DNA of 64,000 nucleotides from the NCBI RefSeq assembly GCF_018861025.1, contig NZ_JAHKQH010000032.1, forward strand, positions 29,081-93,080. Reading direction: 5' to 3'. Of the stretch, positions 25,024-33,485 are shown in pieces. Source of the stretch: Psychrosphaera sp. B3R10 (GTDB lineage: Bacteria; Pseudomonadota; Gammaproteobacteria; Enterobacterales; Alteromonadaceae). The notes below the pieces were generated by a model. That model searched no databases, had not been told where the DNA came from, and was given only the letters and a program-made list of their open reading frames with translations. A program made the position numbers and the translations under genes. Position 1 is the first letter of the stretch, and every line of letters begins with the position of its first letter.

Positions 25024-27798
25024 ATGAACTTTAAAAACCTGGGTCAATTGATGGTTTCAACCCTCATATTGCTGCCACTTTACTTGTGTGCCGCTATTTA
25101 TGATGGGCCCACTGATGACGCGACATTTACAGCGTTGTTAAAGCAAGTAAATGAAAAAAGTAGTGAACTTGATAAAAAAGTAGAAGAGGCTATCGCTGTC
25201 GGAGTTAATGTCGACTACGCCCAGGTGTCGCAAACAACGGTACGCTTGTTTAAAGACATATTTGCACCATGGGACAGAAATCACCCTGAAGTGGTTCAAC
25301 AAATGTATGACGCCGTGTATTTTTCCCGTTTCGATCCTGTTGGCCCAACAGGTTTGCCATTTGATGAGCTACTCGATTGTATCGACGTTGTGGATTCGGC
25401 GATAGCGCAATTACAACAGCAGATCGATGGCAATATCACCCTCGCTACGCCGCCAGATTTCTCCACAAAAAAAATCAAGCTCCAGGGCACACATTACCAA
25501 CTTGGTGATGACAAAGTATTTGCCAGTAAGTTTTTTTGGCAACCAAATACGGAAGACATAATGCAGGCGTTTGGTCGAAGTGGCGAAGGGTATTTGTCGG
25601 TGCAACATTTGGAAACTGAAAACAAGATTAAAAATTGGAGCAAGTCGAGTTTACGAAGCAGTATTGCCGAGCAAACCGCACAAAATCGAGCGCCTATTCA
25701 GTATTTTTTGGGCCATATAGTCCCGCAGTCATTTTGGCTGCGAGAAGATTACCCTCAGGCATTTGACGGCTCTCGGATATTTACCGATTACGACATAGAC
25801 AACCCAAATACCAAAGCGTGGTTAAACGTTTTGTTTGAGGAGCAATTGAGTTCGGCGATTGAACCTTTAGGGGATAACGAGCGAGTTCATATGATTGCCA
25901 ATGAGCCTATGTTTTCAATACGGGAAGGTGGAGTCGAGTCGGCCCGTGGCGTATCGGAATTTACCATGAATAAATACCAAGCGTGGCTAGAACATAAATA
26001 CGATACGATAAGCCAGCTTAATGTCGTTTACCAAACAAGCTTTAATAATTTTTCTGAAGTTAAGAACACGTACATCCCGCCAATCTCCCTTAGTTTTCAA
26101 GGTGGACCTATTTGGTATGACTGGAATAAGTTTAATCTGGAACGTGGTAATCAATGGTTTCAATTTTTACACGACGGTGTTCATAACGTTGACCCACATG
26201 CTAAAACCCATGTCAAAGTGATGGGCGAACGTTCAGTCCATACGCCTTATCAGGACGAAGGTTTGGATTTTGAATTTATCACTAACTTGGTAGATATGCC
26301 GGGTTCGGATGCGCAAATGTCGTCATTTGCTGCTGAATGGGACCTACGTCATGAGCAAGATTGGCGTCAGCGGTACAGTCTTGAATGGCGTGCGCAAAGC
26401 ATTATGCTCGATTTTATGAAATCCATAGCACCAGACAAACATATGTATGATTCAGAGTGGCATAATTTATCAGGGTCAAGATGGCGTGATTTCCATATGT
26501 CACCTGAATATGTTCGAGCGACATTTTATTTAGGGATCACGCACGGTTTAGGCTCGGTTACCACTTGGGTTTGGAACCGCAAAAGTGATGGAGCCATCGA
26601 TACTCGCGCGGACTTCATCGGAACCAGTGTCACGCAGCCAATTCAACTCGACGCCTACGGCCGTGCTTGGAAAGAAATTAATGCACACGGTAATTTGGCA
26701 CTGTCATTAACGCCAGTTGAGCGAGACTTTATGGTCTATTACAACAAGGATGCGGCAATTCAGGACCCCAAATATACCCTGTATATGTCAGAAATGTACG
26801 AGGCGCTTAAATTACAAAATGTGGCAGTAGGATTTGCAACCCCATCGACCCTTGATTCCTTAAACCCGAGTTCACAAACCTTGTTTTTGTCCGCCACTCG
26901 ATTTATTTCGGACGAAGATTTGACTGGTCTTCAAGCCTTTGCACAACGCGGTGGCAATATAGTGCTAATGGATGATGACAATAATTTCACTAAAACTGAG
27001 TTGGGGCAAACAAGAACAAGTGGCCTTGATTTGGCTGTATATGCTCGCTTTCAACGAGATAACGTATTGGCCATGCTTGAAGAGTTACAGGTAAAGGTTT
27101 CGATGTTAGTTCCGCACAAGGACGTGGATATCGTGGTCAAAAATGCTGAACTTGAAGTTGTTCATGGCGTCCTGTTGAGTCAGGCATCTTTGACATCTGG
27201 CTCTGCAACTGCTGGTAACGAACAACGACGAGGAATTTCACTTATCAATACCAGTCAACAAACCGTCAACGTTAAGCTGTTGTCTAACATCGGCAAAGTA
27301 TCCGGTATCGTCGATGTAATTACTGGCAATAACGTAGAAAATAACATCGAAATGCAACCGATGGACGTGCAATTACTGCAACTCGATTTACTCGAAGGTG
27401 TGAGTGATATAGAAGTGCATTCGATAGAAATACAATCGTCTGCTACTTCATTAACCGTTGGTGAAAAACTGACTTTGACCGTAGATATACTGCCTACAGA
27501 CGCAACAGATAAAACCCTCCATTGGTCGTCTAGCAATTCAAATGTGGCAACGGTAGACAATAACGGGAACGTTACAGCAGTAGCGGCGGGTAACGTACAG
27601 ATCACAGCGACATCACAACTGAGTTTAGTAGCGGACAACATAAGCTTAACGATTAATGAACAGGCCGTTGTAGACAAGCCTGAAAACCAAAATTCCAGTG
27701 GCGGGAGTCTGCCTTGGTTTTTTTTAGTCGCCCTCATTTGGGTTCGTACGCTCAGACAATCATCTTCCCCATTATTTTTAGGAGCTTCAAATGATTAA
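25024..27798 (+). CDS. GH42-like (clan GH-A) galactan glycosidase, possible GH167, with BIG2 domain and GlyGly-CTERM-like tail
   Basis: Predicted secreted retaining glycosidase, 924 residues. A signal peptide spans about residues 1-23. The catalytic (beta/alpha)8 part covers roughly 150-560 with the clan GH-A pair: acid/base E294 in IANEPMF and nucleophile E478 in YDSEWHN. A region at ~560-790 resembles the beta-galactosidase trimerisation and beta domains of GH42 (FISDEDLTGLQAFAQRGGN). A BIG2 Ig-like domain (~799-878) follows. The tail has SSGGSLPW, a hydrophobic stretch and basic residues (893-912), like a GlyGly-CTERM sorting signal. GH167 exo-beta-carrageenan enzymes are GH42 relatives in carrageenan loci, which makes that family my best guess. 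The stop overlaps the next gene by 8 nt. Confidence 0.7.
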   Translation: MNFKNLGQLMVSTLILLPLYLCAAIYDGPTDDATFTALLKQVNEKSSELDKKVEEAIAVGVNVDYAQVSQTTVRLFKDIFAPWDRNHPEVVQQMYDAVYFSRFDPVGPTGLPFDELLDCIDVVDSAIAQLQQQIDGNITLATPPDFSTKKIKLQGTHYQLGDDKVFASKFFWQPNTEDIMQAFGRSGEGYLSVQHLETENKIKNWSKSSLRSSIAEQTAQNRAPIQYFLGHIVPQSFWLREDYPQAFDGSRIFTDYDIDNPNTKAWLNVLFEEQLSSAIEPLGDNERVHMIANEPMFSIREGGVESARGVSEFTMNKYQAWLEHKYDTISQLNVVYQTSFNNFSEVKNTYIPPISLSFQGGPIWYDWNKFNLERGNQWFQFLHDGVHNVDPHAKTHVKVMGERSVHTPYQDEGLDFEFITNLVDMPGSDAQMSSFAAEWDLRHEQDWRQRYSLEWRAQSIMLDFMKSIAPDKHMYDSEWHNLSGSRWRDFHMSPEYVRATFYLGITHGLGSVTTWVWNRKSDGAIDTRADFIGTSVTQPIQLDAYGRAWKEINAHGNLALSLTPVERDFMVYYNKDAAIQDPKYTLYMSEMYEALKLQNVAVGFATPSTLDSLNPSSQTLFLSATRFISDEDLTGLQAFAQRGGNIVLMDDDNNFTKTELGQTRTSGLDLAVYARFQRDNVLAMLEELQVKVSMLVPHKDVDIVVKNAELEVVHGVLLSQASLTSGSATAGNEQRRGISLINTSQQTVNVKLLSNIGKVSGIVDVITGNNVENNIEMQPMDVQLLQLDLLEGVSDIEVHSIEIQSSATSLTVGEKLTLTVDILPTDATDKTLHWSSSNSNVATVDNNGNVTAVAAGNVQITATSQLSLVADNISLTINEQAVVDKPENQNSSGGSLPWFFLVALIWVRTLRQSSSPLFLGASND

Positions 27799-29680
27799 TG
27801 GTCAAAAACGCTTATTTTCAAGAGTATCGCTATTATCGACCCTAGCTATTCTCATGGCGTGCCAAACAGCAAATGGCAATCCAAAACCACTTTCAAATGA
27901 GCGAATTGTTTTTCAACAACAGCACTCGGATTTTAAGCGTGAAAATAAAAATTTAAGACAATGGGATGCGCCAGTTGTTGCCGATTTAGATCAAGACGGT
28001 TATCCCGACTTATTATTGAATGATCATGGTTTTGCCATCCGTGTTATGTGGAATAACCAAGGAAAATATGCCAAACCATATGATTTGATCATGGGAGATG
28101 TACACGGGATTTCAGTCGCCGATTTTGATCAAGACGGCTTAAATGAAATTATTCTGGCCCGAGGCGGCGGCTCTGGCAGCAATGCCAGAAACTCAAAAGT
28201 GTTTCGCGTCGACAAAAATCGCCGTTTTAGTGAAGTTGCCGATTTTGATATTCCGCTTGAAAACATGCGGGGTCGTACGGTTAAGTTTGTTGATTTAAAT
28301 AATAACGGCAAGCTCGATTTACTTAATTTTGCTTTTCCTGATCAAGCTAAAAAAGGCCAAAGCGAAAACTACATTTATAAAAACGACAATAATGGTCAGC
28401 TCCTGCTCATTAATCAATTACCCGCCATCAAGGTTGATGGGCAAAAGACACTTGTAACCGATTATAACAACGACGGCATAGCCGACATTCTTTTGTACGG
28501 GTTTGGTGCCGTAAAGCTGTATCAAGGGAAAGGGGATTTTAGTTATATCGACGTAACTAATAACGTTTTTGCCAAACCACTATTAAACGTAACATCGGTG
28601 GCCGAAATCGATTTTGATAATGATGGTGATTTTGATCTGTTTTTTACCCGAGGTAAAGAGTTTGACGGTGGCGATACCTTTTATGACGCGGCAAGCCAAG
28701 TATGGGGCTTTTTCGCAAAACGTGGTGAATTTCAATTTGAACATTTAGTGATGGGGGATATTTTTCAACTCGAAAACTTTCAATCACAATGGCCACATAA
28801 AAGCCTTTATATCGGCGAATCAGGTTATGAGTACGATTACTCGGGAGAAACCCATTCAGGTCGAGATGTCCGGTTAGTAAATAGTGACGCCCTTGGATTT
28901 CCTGATAAAAGAGATAAAAAAGGCGCTTATATTGGTTATGTCGGTAACCAGCAATGGCGAGTCGCCGCCAATATATTTTCGCCAATGACAGGCATTGTAC
29001 GCGGCGTTAAATCTTATCCAGCACAAACGGTGAGCCCTGGCTTAAAAGACGTATTACTGCAAAATACCAATGGCGTATTTAAAGACGTCACAGCCGCCCA
29101 ACAGATAATAGACGTTGAACATTCTATGGGCAGTGCCGTCGGGGACTTTAACAATGATGGTTACGCTGACATTCTTGTTGTACCAAGGGGCAATTTGGTC
29201 ACGCCAATTAACTCAATTTTATTGATGAACCAAGGTAAAAAACGTGGATTTGTTAAAAGCGCTACGCACAATATTGTCACACCTGAATTAGGGGCAATCG
29301 GAATGAGCGCACAGGTAGTGGATTACAATTTAGATGGGCAACTCGATGTGGTTGTTGGCAATGACCGCGGAAAATGGCACTTGTTTAAAAATCAGGTCAA
29401 GGGGTCGGGAAATAACTTTGTAACGATAAATGTGGGCAAACATAACCAAGTTTCGCCATTAGGTGCGTTAGTGTCGATAAAAGCGTGTGGAGTTGAGCAA
29501 ATACAAAAGGTCGGCGCAACAAGTGCAGCGTATTCACTCAGCTTTAATCCATTTGTACACTTTGGATTAGGAGCCTGTCAGGCAATCGAAGAAATTAAAG
29601 TCACGTGGAGTGACCAAACAGTGAAGTTGCAAGACGTTACAAACATTAAACTCAATTCAGTGATAAACGTTGGTAATTAA
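27791..29680 (+). CDS. VCBS/FG-GAP beta-propeller lipoprotein with ASPIC/UnbV C-terminus (paralog 1)
   Basis: Predicted exported lipoprotein of 629 residues (lipobox ILMAC, C24). Seven or so Asp-rich FG-GAP/VCBS units recur (DLDQDGYPDLLL, DFDQDGLNEIIL, DLNNNGKLDLLN, DYNNDGIADILL, DFDNDGDFDLFF, DFNNDGYADILV, DYNLDGQLDVVV). Their DxDxDG loops bind Ca2+ in known members, implying a seven-bladed propeller. The C-terminal ~100 residues resemble the ASPIC/UnbV domain (HFGLGACQAIEEIKVTW). Its ATG lies inside the last codons of the GH42-like gene, so translation is coupled. No catalytic residues are recognised. Polysaccharide binding or adhesion at the surface is an inference. It is a paralog of the following gene. 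Confidence 0.82.
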   Translation: MINGQKRLFSRVSLLSTLAILMACQTANGNPKPLSNERIVFQQQHSDFKRENKNLRQWDAPVVADLDQDGYPDLLLNDHGFAIRVMWNNQGKYAKPYDLIMGDVHGISVADFDQDGLNEIILARGGGSGSNARNSKVFRVDKNRRFSEVADFDIPLENMRGRTVKFVDLNNNGKLDLLNFAFPDQAKKGQSENYIYKNDNNGQLLLINQLPAIKVDGQKTLVTDYNNDGIADILLYGFGAVKLYQGKGDFSYIDVTNNVFAKPLLNVTSVAEIDFDNDGDFDLFFTRGKEFDGGDTFYDAASQVWGFFAKRGEFQFEHLVMGDIFQLENFQSQWPHKSLYIGESGYEYDYSGETHSGRDVRLVNSDALGFPDKRDKKGAYIGYVGNQQWRVAANIFSPMTGIVRGVKSYPAQTVSPGLKDVLLQNTNGVFKDVTAAQQIIDVEHSMGSAVGDFNNDGYADILVVPRGNLVTPINSILLMNQGKKRGFVKSATHNIVTPELGAIGMSAQVVDYNLDGQLDVVVGNDRGKWHLFKNQVKGSGNNFVTINVGKHNQVSPLGALVSIKACGVEQIQKVGATSAAYSLSFNPFVHFGLGACQAIEEIKVTWSDQTVKLQDVTNIKLNSVINVGN

Positions 29681-29681
29681 C

Positions 29682-31580
29682 ATGAAGACTATCTCAAAAG
29701 CGTGCCATAAAGTGGCTAGTTATTCCTTGGCAATCGTTCTTTCTGCTTATTTACTTAGTGGTTGCAGTTTGAATCCAATTGACGTAAATGACGACAAATC
29801 ACCGGCTCAATTTGAGCCGATGAATCGCGATATTTTGCCAACCGGTGAGCGATACCGACGAAAATGGGACGGCCCTGTAGTCGTTGATTTAGACCAAGAT
29901 GGTTTACAGGATCTAATCTTGACTGACCACGGTAACGAACTGAATGTTTATTGGAATTTAGGGGGACGATATTCTCAACCTACAACCTTGCTAACACGAG
30001 ATATCCACGGGGTTGTTGCAGCTGATTATGACAAAGATGGCAAGATAGAAATTGTTATCGCACAAGGCGGCGGCGATGGCAAAAACCCTAAGTTTCCTTT
30101 GTTGTTTGAGGTAAATGAGGGACGAAAAATTCTGAAACAAAATGATATGAAACATTTTGAATTTACCCGCGGTCGCGCGATCAATTTTATCGATGCCGAC
30201 AATGACGGTACTTTAGAATTGATAACGACTGGTTTTCCTCTTAAATCTCAGAAAGCGGGTGCCAACCATCTTTATAAACTCGATAACAATGAGCAGTACC
30301 AATTTGTTAAATTGCTGCCTCAAGCTAAATGGCTAGGCTATCGTTTACAAACGGTTGATTACAATAACGATGGTTTTAAGGATCTGCTTTTTTACGGTGG
30401 TGCTGACATTGTTGCGGTGACAAATAAAGGGAAACTGGATTTTGTCGATGATACTAAAGATGTATTAGGCGCGTTAAATCAAACAAATCATGTAAGTAGC
30501 ATCAACGAAATAGACTTTGACAACGATGGGGACGACGATTTGTTCATAACTCGAGCGGAGCATCAATTTTCTCGTCAGCAATTTTATGATGCAAGCTCTA
30601 AACGTTTTGCTTTTTTTACTTTTAAGAAACAAAAGCAACAGTTTGATCTGTCGATTATAGGCAATTTTGAATTAAAAAACCTACAAATGGCCTATCCAGA
30701 CTTTGATGTATTTGTCGGAAAAAGTATGCGTAAACTTGAGTTCGAAAGTGACCGACATAGCCATAAAGATGTCACACTTACTCAACAACAAGCAACTGGC
30801 TGGCCCTCTAAACCAACTAAGAAAGGCATATACATTGGTTATTTAGGTGACAATACATGGCGATTGCTGGTGGATACGCGGGCACGAAATGCTGGCGTTA
30901 TACTAAACGTAGAGAACAATCTTGGCTCTACTACAATTGCACCATATCCGCCAAAACTGTTTGAAAATAAAGGCGGCAGGTTTGTTGATGCCAGCGACAA
31001 ACTAGGTAACGCAATTAATGAACAAACCACAAGTTCAGCGGTTGCTGATTTCAATAATGACGGTTGGCCCGACATGGTTGTGATTAAATACGGCAATATG
31101 GCGACAAAAAATAAGCAATTTTTATTGTTTAATGACAAAGGCATTAAGTTCACAACCTCCGAAGTGCATAACATTGTTTCCGATGAAATCGGGGCGACAG
31201 GCAATGGTGCGAATGTACTCGACTATGATAAAGATGGTGACATTGATCTTCTTTACGCAAATGAACGCGGGTTATGGCATCTGTTTAGCAATAACTTAGT
31301 TCAGGGGCAATCGACTCATTTTATTGGGTTTGTTGTGGGCCAATCTCCCGCTAAAAAAATCGACCAACTGGATGCAAAAGTGACTATTTGGGCATGTAAT
31401 CAAATGCAACAAACGACGATAAGTAATGGCGGAAATGCATTTTCTCAAAGCTTAAATAATCAGGTTCATTTTGGGTTAGGGGAATGCAAAAGTGTGCAAA
31501 AAGTACGAGTTAAATGGCGCAATGGCGAACAAACAGAGTTGCATAATTTAACGGTAAACCAATACCATTTGGTTAAATAA
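29682..31580 (+). CDS. VCBS/FG-GAP beta-propeller lipoprotein with ASPIC/UnbV C-terminus (paralog 2)
   Basis: Tandem paralog of the preceding gene with the same plan. The ATG at 29682 is chosen over the TTG at 29670; it gives 632 residues and a signal with lipobox LLSGC (C28). FG-GAP units include DLDQDGLQDLIL, DYDKDGKIEIVI, DADNDGTLELIT, DYNNDGFKDLLF, DFDNDGDDDLFI, DFNNDGWPDMVV and DYDKDGDIDLLY. The end matches the ASPIC-like tail (HFGLGECKSVQKVRVKW). The only gap to paralog 1 is one base after its stop codon. Shared oddities such as KWDGPVVVDLDQDG against QWDAPVVADLDQDG and a conserved HGVVAADYDKDG/HGISVADFDQDG unit show duplication followed by divergence. It ends the polysaccharide locus. 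Function unknown; Ca2+-dependent surface binding is a reasonable guess. Confidence 0.82.
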   Translation: MKTISKACHKVASYSLAIVLSAYLLSGCSLNPIDVNDDKSPAQFEPMNRDILPTGERYRRKWDGPVVVDLDQDGLQDLILTDHGNELNVYWNLGGRYSQPTTLLTRDIHGVVAADYDKDGKIEIVIAQGGGDGKNPKFPLLFEVNEGRKILKQNDMKHFEFTRGRAINFIDADNDGTLELITTGFPLKSQKAGANHLYKLDNNEQYQFVKLLPQAKWLGYRLQTVDYNNDGFKDLLFYGGADIVAVTNKGKLDFVDDTKDVLGALNQTNHVSSINEIDFDNDGDDDLFITRAEHQFSRQQFYDASSKRFAFFTFKKQKQQFDLSIIGNFELKNLQMAYPDFDVFVGKSMRKLEFESDRHSHKDVTLTQQQATGWPSKPTKKGIYIGYLGDNTWRLLVDTRARNAGVILNVENNLGSTTIAPYPPKLFENKGGRFVDASDKLGNAINEQTTSSAVADFNNDGWPDMVVIKYGNMATKNKQFLLFNDKGIKFTTSEVHNIVSDEIGATGNGANVLDYDKDGDIDLLYANERGLWHLFSNNLVQGQSTHFIGFVVGQSPAKKIDQLDAKVTIWACNQMQQTTISNGGNAFSQSLNNQVHFGLGECKSVQKVRVKWRNGEQTELHNLTVNQYHLVK

Positions 31581-31609
31581 TCGAGAGTTAACAAGTAAAT
31601 AGAATGAAA

Positions 31610-31651
31610 GGCCACTTATACTCAACTAAAACATTGAGTTAATAAGTGGCC
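31610..31651. terminator. Large hairpin at the end of the polysaccharide locus
   Basis: GGCCACTTAT and ATAAGTGGCC form a perfect 10-bp outer stem, with an inner CTCAA/TTGAG stem. It lies between the convergent VCBS paralog and AbgT genes. The T run is weak, but the position fits a transcription stop. Confidence 0.7.
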
Positions 31652-31680
31652 AATGGCTATTCCTGATTATATTTTTAAGC

Positions 31681-31709
31681 CTAGAACGTTGCTCGTTAGC
31701 AAGTTCTAG
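31681..31709. terminator. Second hairpin, 3' side of the AbgT gene
   Basis: CTAGAAC pairs with GTTCTAG and the inner TTGC pairs with GCAA. It lies just beyond the AbgT stop codon on the minus strand. There is no clear T run in that direction. Confidence 0.5.
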
Positions 31710-31716
31710 TCACTAT

Positions 31717-33255
31717 TTAGTTTGCAAGATATTCATAACTGGCTTGCAATCCAAGAGGAATTCCCGCTCCCCAGTACAGCATTAAAAATAGTGTCCAAAC
31801 AATTAAGAAGCAGATCGAAAACGGCAACATCATTGCTGTTAACGTCCCAATACCGGCACTGCTCACATACCTTTGACAAAATACCACCACGAGCGGGAAG
31901 TAAGGCATCAAAGGTGTGATGATATTGGTGCTAGAGTCACCGATACGATAGGCCGCCTGTGCTAGGTCTGGGGAAATACCTAATTGCATTAACATAGGGA
32001 TAAAAATTGGTGCTAACAGTGCCCATTTTGCTGACGCAGAACCAACAAATAAATTAATAAAACCGGTCAAAAAGATGATCCCAGTAATCGTAATTCCTGA
32101 TGGTAACGCCATTGATTTTAAAAATGCAGCACCTTTGACCGCTAACAATATGCCTAAATTTGACTGTCCAAAAGCGTAAATAAACTGAGCGATAAAAAAC
32201 ATGATCACAAGGTAATAGCCCATACCGGACATGGCTTTCGACATTCCTTCAATAAAATCTTTAGACGATTTAATTTTGCCAATGGCAACACCATAAACTA
32301 GGCCAGGAATGAGAAACAATAAGAAAATAAACGGTACGATTGATTTCATTAATGGTGCAGAGAACGCGGTAAGCGAGCCGTCAGCTGCACGCCAAGCTGA
32401 ATCTTGTGGATAGGCAGAGGCAAACAAAATTATGGCACCTATGATGATAGAAAATAATGCCCAACGTAGTGCTTTTTGTTCATTTGATTCCAATGGTTCC
32501 ATAGTTGGAAGATCGGATAAATCACCATCGAGTTTATTGTTTGCCAGTTTCGGTTCGACAATTTTATCCGTAATAAACCAACCCAATAGAGTGACTACAA
32601 CAGAAGACGCTGTCGTAAAATAATAGTTATTAAGAGGGTTTAATACCACTGTTGGGTCTAGCAATTGAGCGCCCGCTTGGGAAATTCCCTGTAACATTGG
32701 ATCAAGGGCAGATGGCACGAAGTTAGCTGAAAATCCGCCCGAAACCCCAGCAAATGCCGCTGCAATACCGGCTAATGGGTGTCTGCCTGCGGCATAAAAT
32801 ATGACGCCACCAAGTGGGATAACTAATACATAACCAGCATCAATAGCCGAATGACTGACGATACCAACAAGGATAACCATTGGGGTCAATAACCAGGTCG
32901 CTGTTTTAGCCATAATTGCTCGTAAACCCGCGTTGATAAAGCCACTATATTCAGCAACACCAATACCTAACATGGCGACGAGAACCACGCCAACGGGGTG
33001 AAAATGAGAAAAGTTATTTACCATTGACGAAAAAAATTGGGTGATGGCATCACCACTTAATTGATTATTAATTATCAATTCTTTACCTGAACGGGGATCA
33101 ATGGCATTAAAATCTATACCTGATAACACCCAAGATAGTGCCCATACGATGAAAAGTAGGGCGATAAATAGCACAGCGGGGTCGGGGAGTTTATTACCTA
33201 CAACCTCGACTTTATCTAAAAATCGCTGAACAGTAGAGGGTTTAGATTGGTTCAT
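31717..33255 (-). CDS. AbgT-family transporter
   Basis: Inner-membrane transporter of the AbgT family (p-aminobenzoyl-glutamate importers; some members are antimetabolite efflux pumps). The 512 residues hold about 11-13 hydrophobic segments. The soluble N-terminus carries FLDKVEVVGNKLPDPAVLF, a family hallmark, and conserved loops include HSAIDAGYVLVIPLGG, GVSGGFSANF and RIGDSSTNIITPLMPYF. The AAGGATG ribosome site sits just before the ATG at 33255. A 17-bp palindrome lies ~100 bp upstream. Abg hydrolase genes are absent, so the cargo and direction of transport are uncertain. Confidence 0.88.
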   Translation of the reverse strand: MNQSKPSTVQRFLDKVEVVGNKLPDPAVLFIALLFIVWALSWVLSGIDFNAIDPRSGKELIINNQLSGDAITQFFSSMVNNFSHFHPVGVVLVAMLGIGVAEYSGFINAGLRAIMAKTATWLLTPMVILVGIVSHSAIDAGYVLVIPLGGVIFYAAGRHPLAGIAAAFAGVSGGFSANFVPSALDPMLQGISQAGAQLLDPTVVLNPLNNYYFTTASSVVVTLLGWFITDKIVEPKLANNKLDGDLSDLPTMEPLESNEQKALRWALFSIIIGAIILFASAYPQDSAWRAADGSLTAFSAPLMKSIVPFIFLLFLIPGLVYGVAIGKIKSSKDFIEGMSKAMSGMGYYLVIMFFIAQFIYAFGQSNLGILLAVKGAAFLKSMALPSGITITGIIFLTGFINLFVGSASAKWALLAPIFIPMLMQLGISPDLAQAAYRIGDSSTNIITPLMPYFPLVVVFCQRYVSSAGIGTLTAMMLPFSICFLIVWTLFLMLYWGAGIPLGLQASYEYLAN

Positions 33256-33350
33256 TTCGACATCCTTTTTATTGTTATTTTCTCTTTAACTAATCTTAGT
33301 CAATACTATCTTGGTTTTTTCTATTGTACAGCGTTGGGCGATTAAAATTC

Positions 33351-33367
33351 GCATACAGATTGTATGC
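33351..33367. promoter_or_regulatory. Palindrome upstream of the AbgT gene
   Basis: GCATACA and TGTATGC are perfect 7-bp arms around GAT, about 100 bp before the AbgT start codon. This is a typical size and place for an operator; the regulator is unknown. Confidence 0.5.
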
Positions 33368-33441
33368 CTGCCTTAAGCTCATATTGTCTGTGGCGCGTTA
33401 CCATTCGTCAGCATAAACGGTAGCACATCTGAGATAATATC

Positions 33442-33477
33442 GGGCTAAGACGCGAAGTGATTTTGTGATCTTAACCC
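33442..33477 (-). terminator. Stem-loop downstream of oxyR
   Basis: GGGCTAAGA pairs, with one mismatch, with TCTTAACCC just past the oxyR stop codon. There is no clear T run, so this is a weak terminator candidate. Confidence 0.4.
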
Positions 33478-33485
33478 TTTGAATT

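Noticed and set aside
27255-27737. 160-codon frame opposite the BIG2 part of the glycosidase
   Set aside because: Antisense shadow of Ig-like and tail coding sequence.
27791-31580. Integrin-like adhesins or toxin components
   Set aside because: FG-GAP repeats alone do not support this; no toxin, RHS or cell-contact module is present, and the lipobox and ASPIC-like end point to surface lipoproteins.
12499-31580. Bacteroidota-style SusC/SusD pair
   Set aside because: No SusD-like gene is present; the receptor is of the proteobacterial carbohydrate type.
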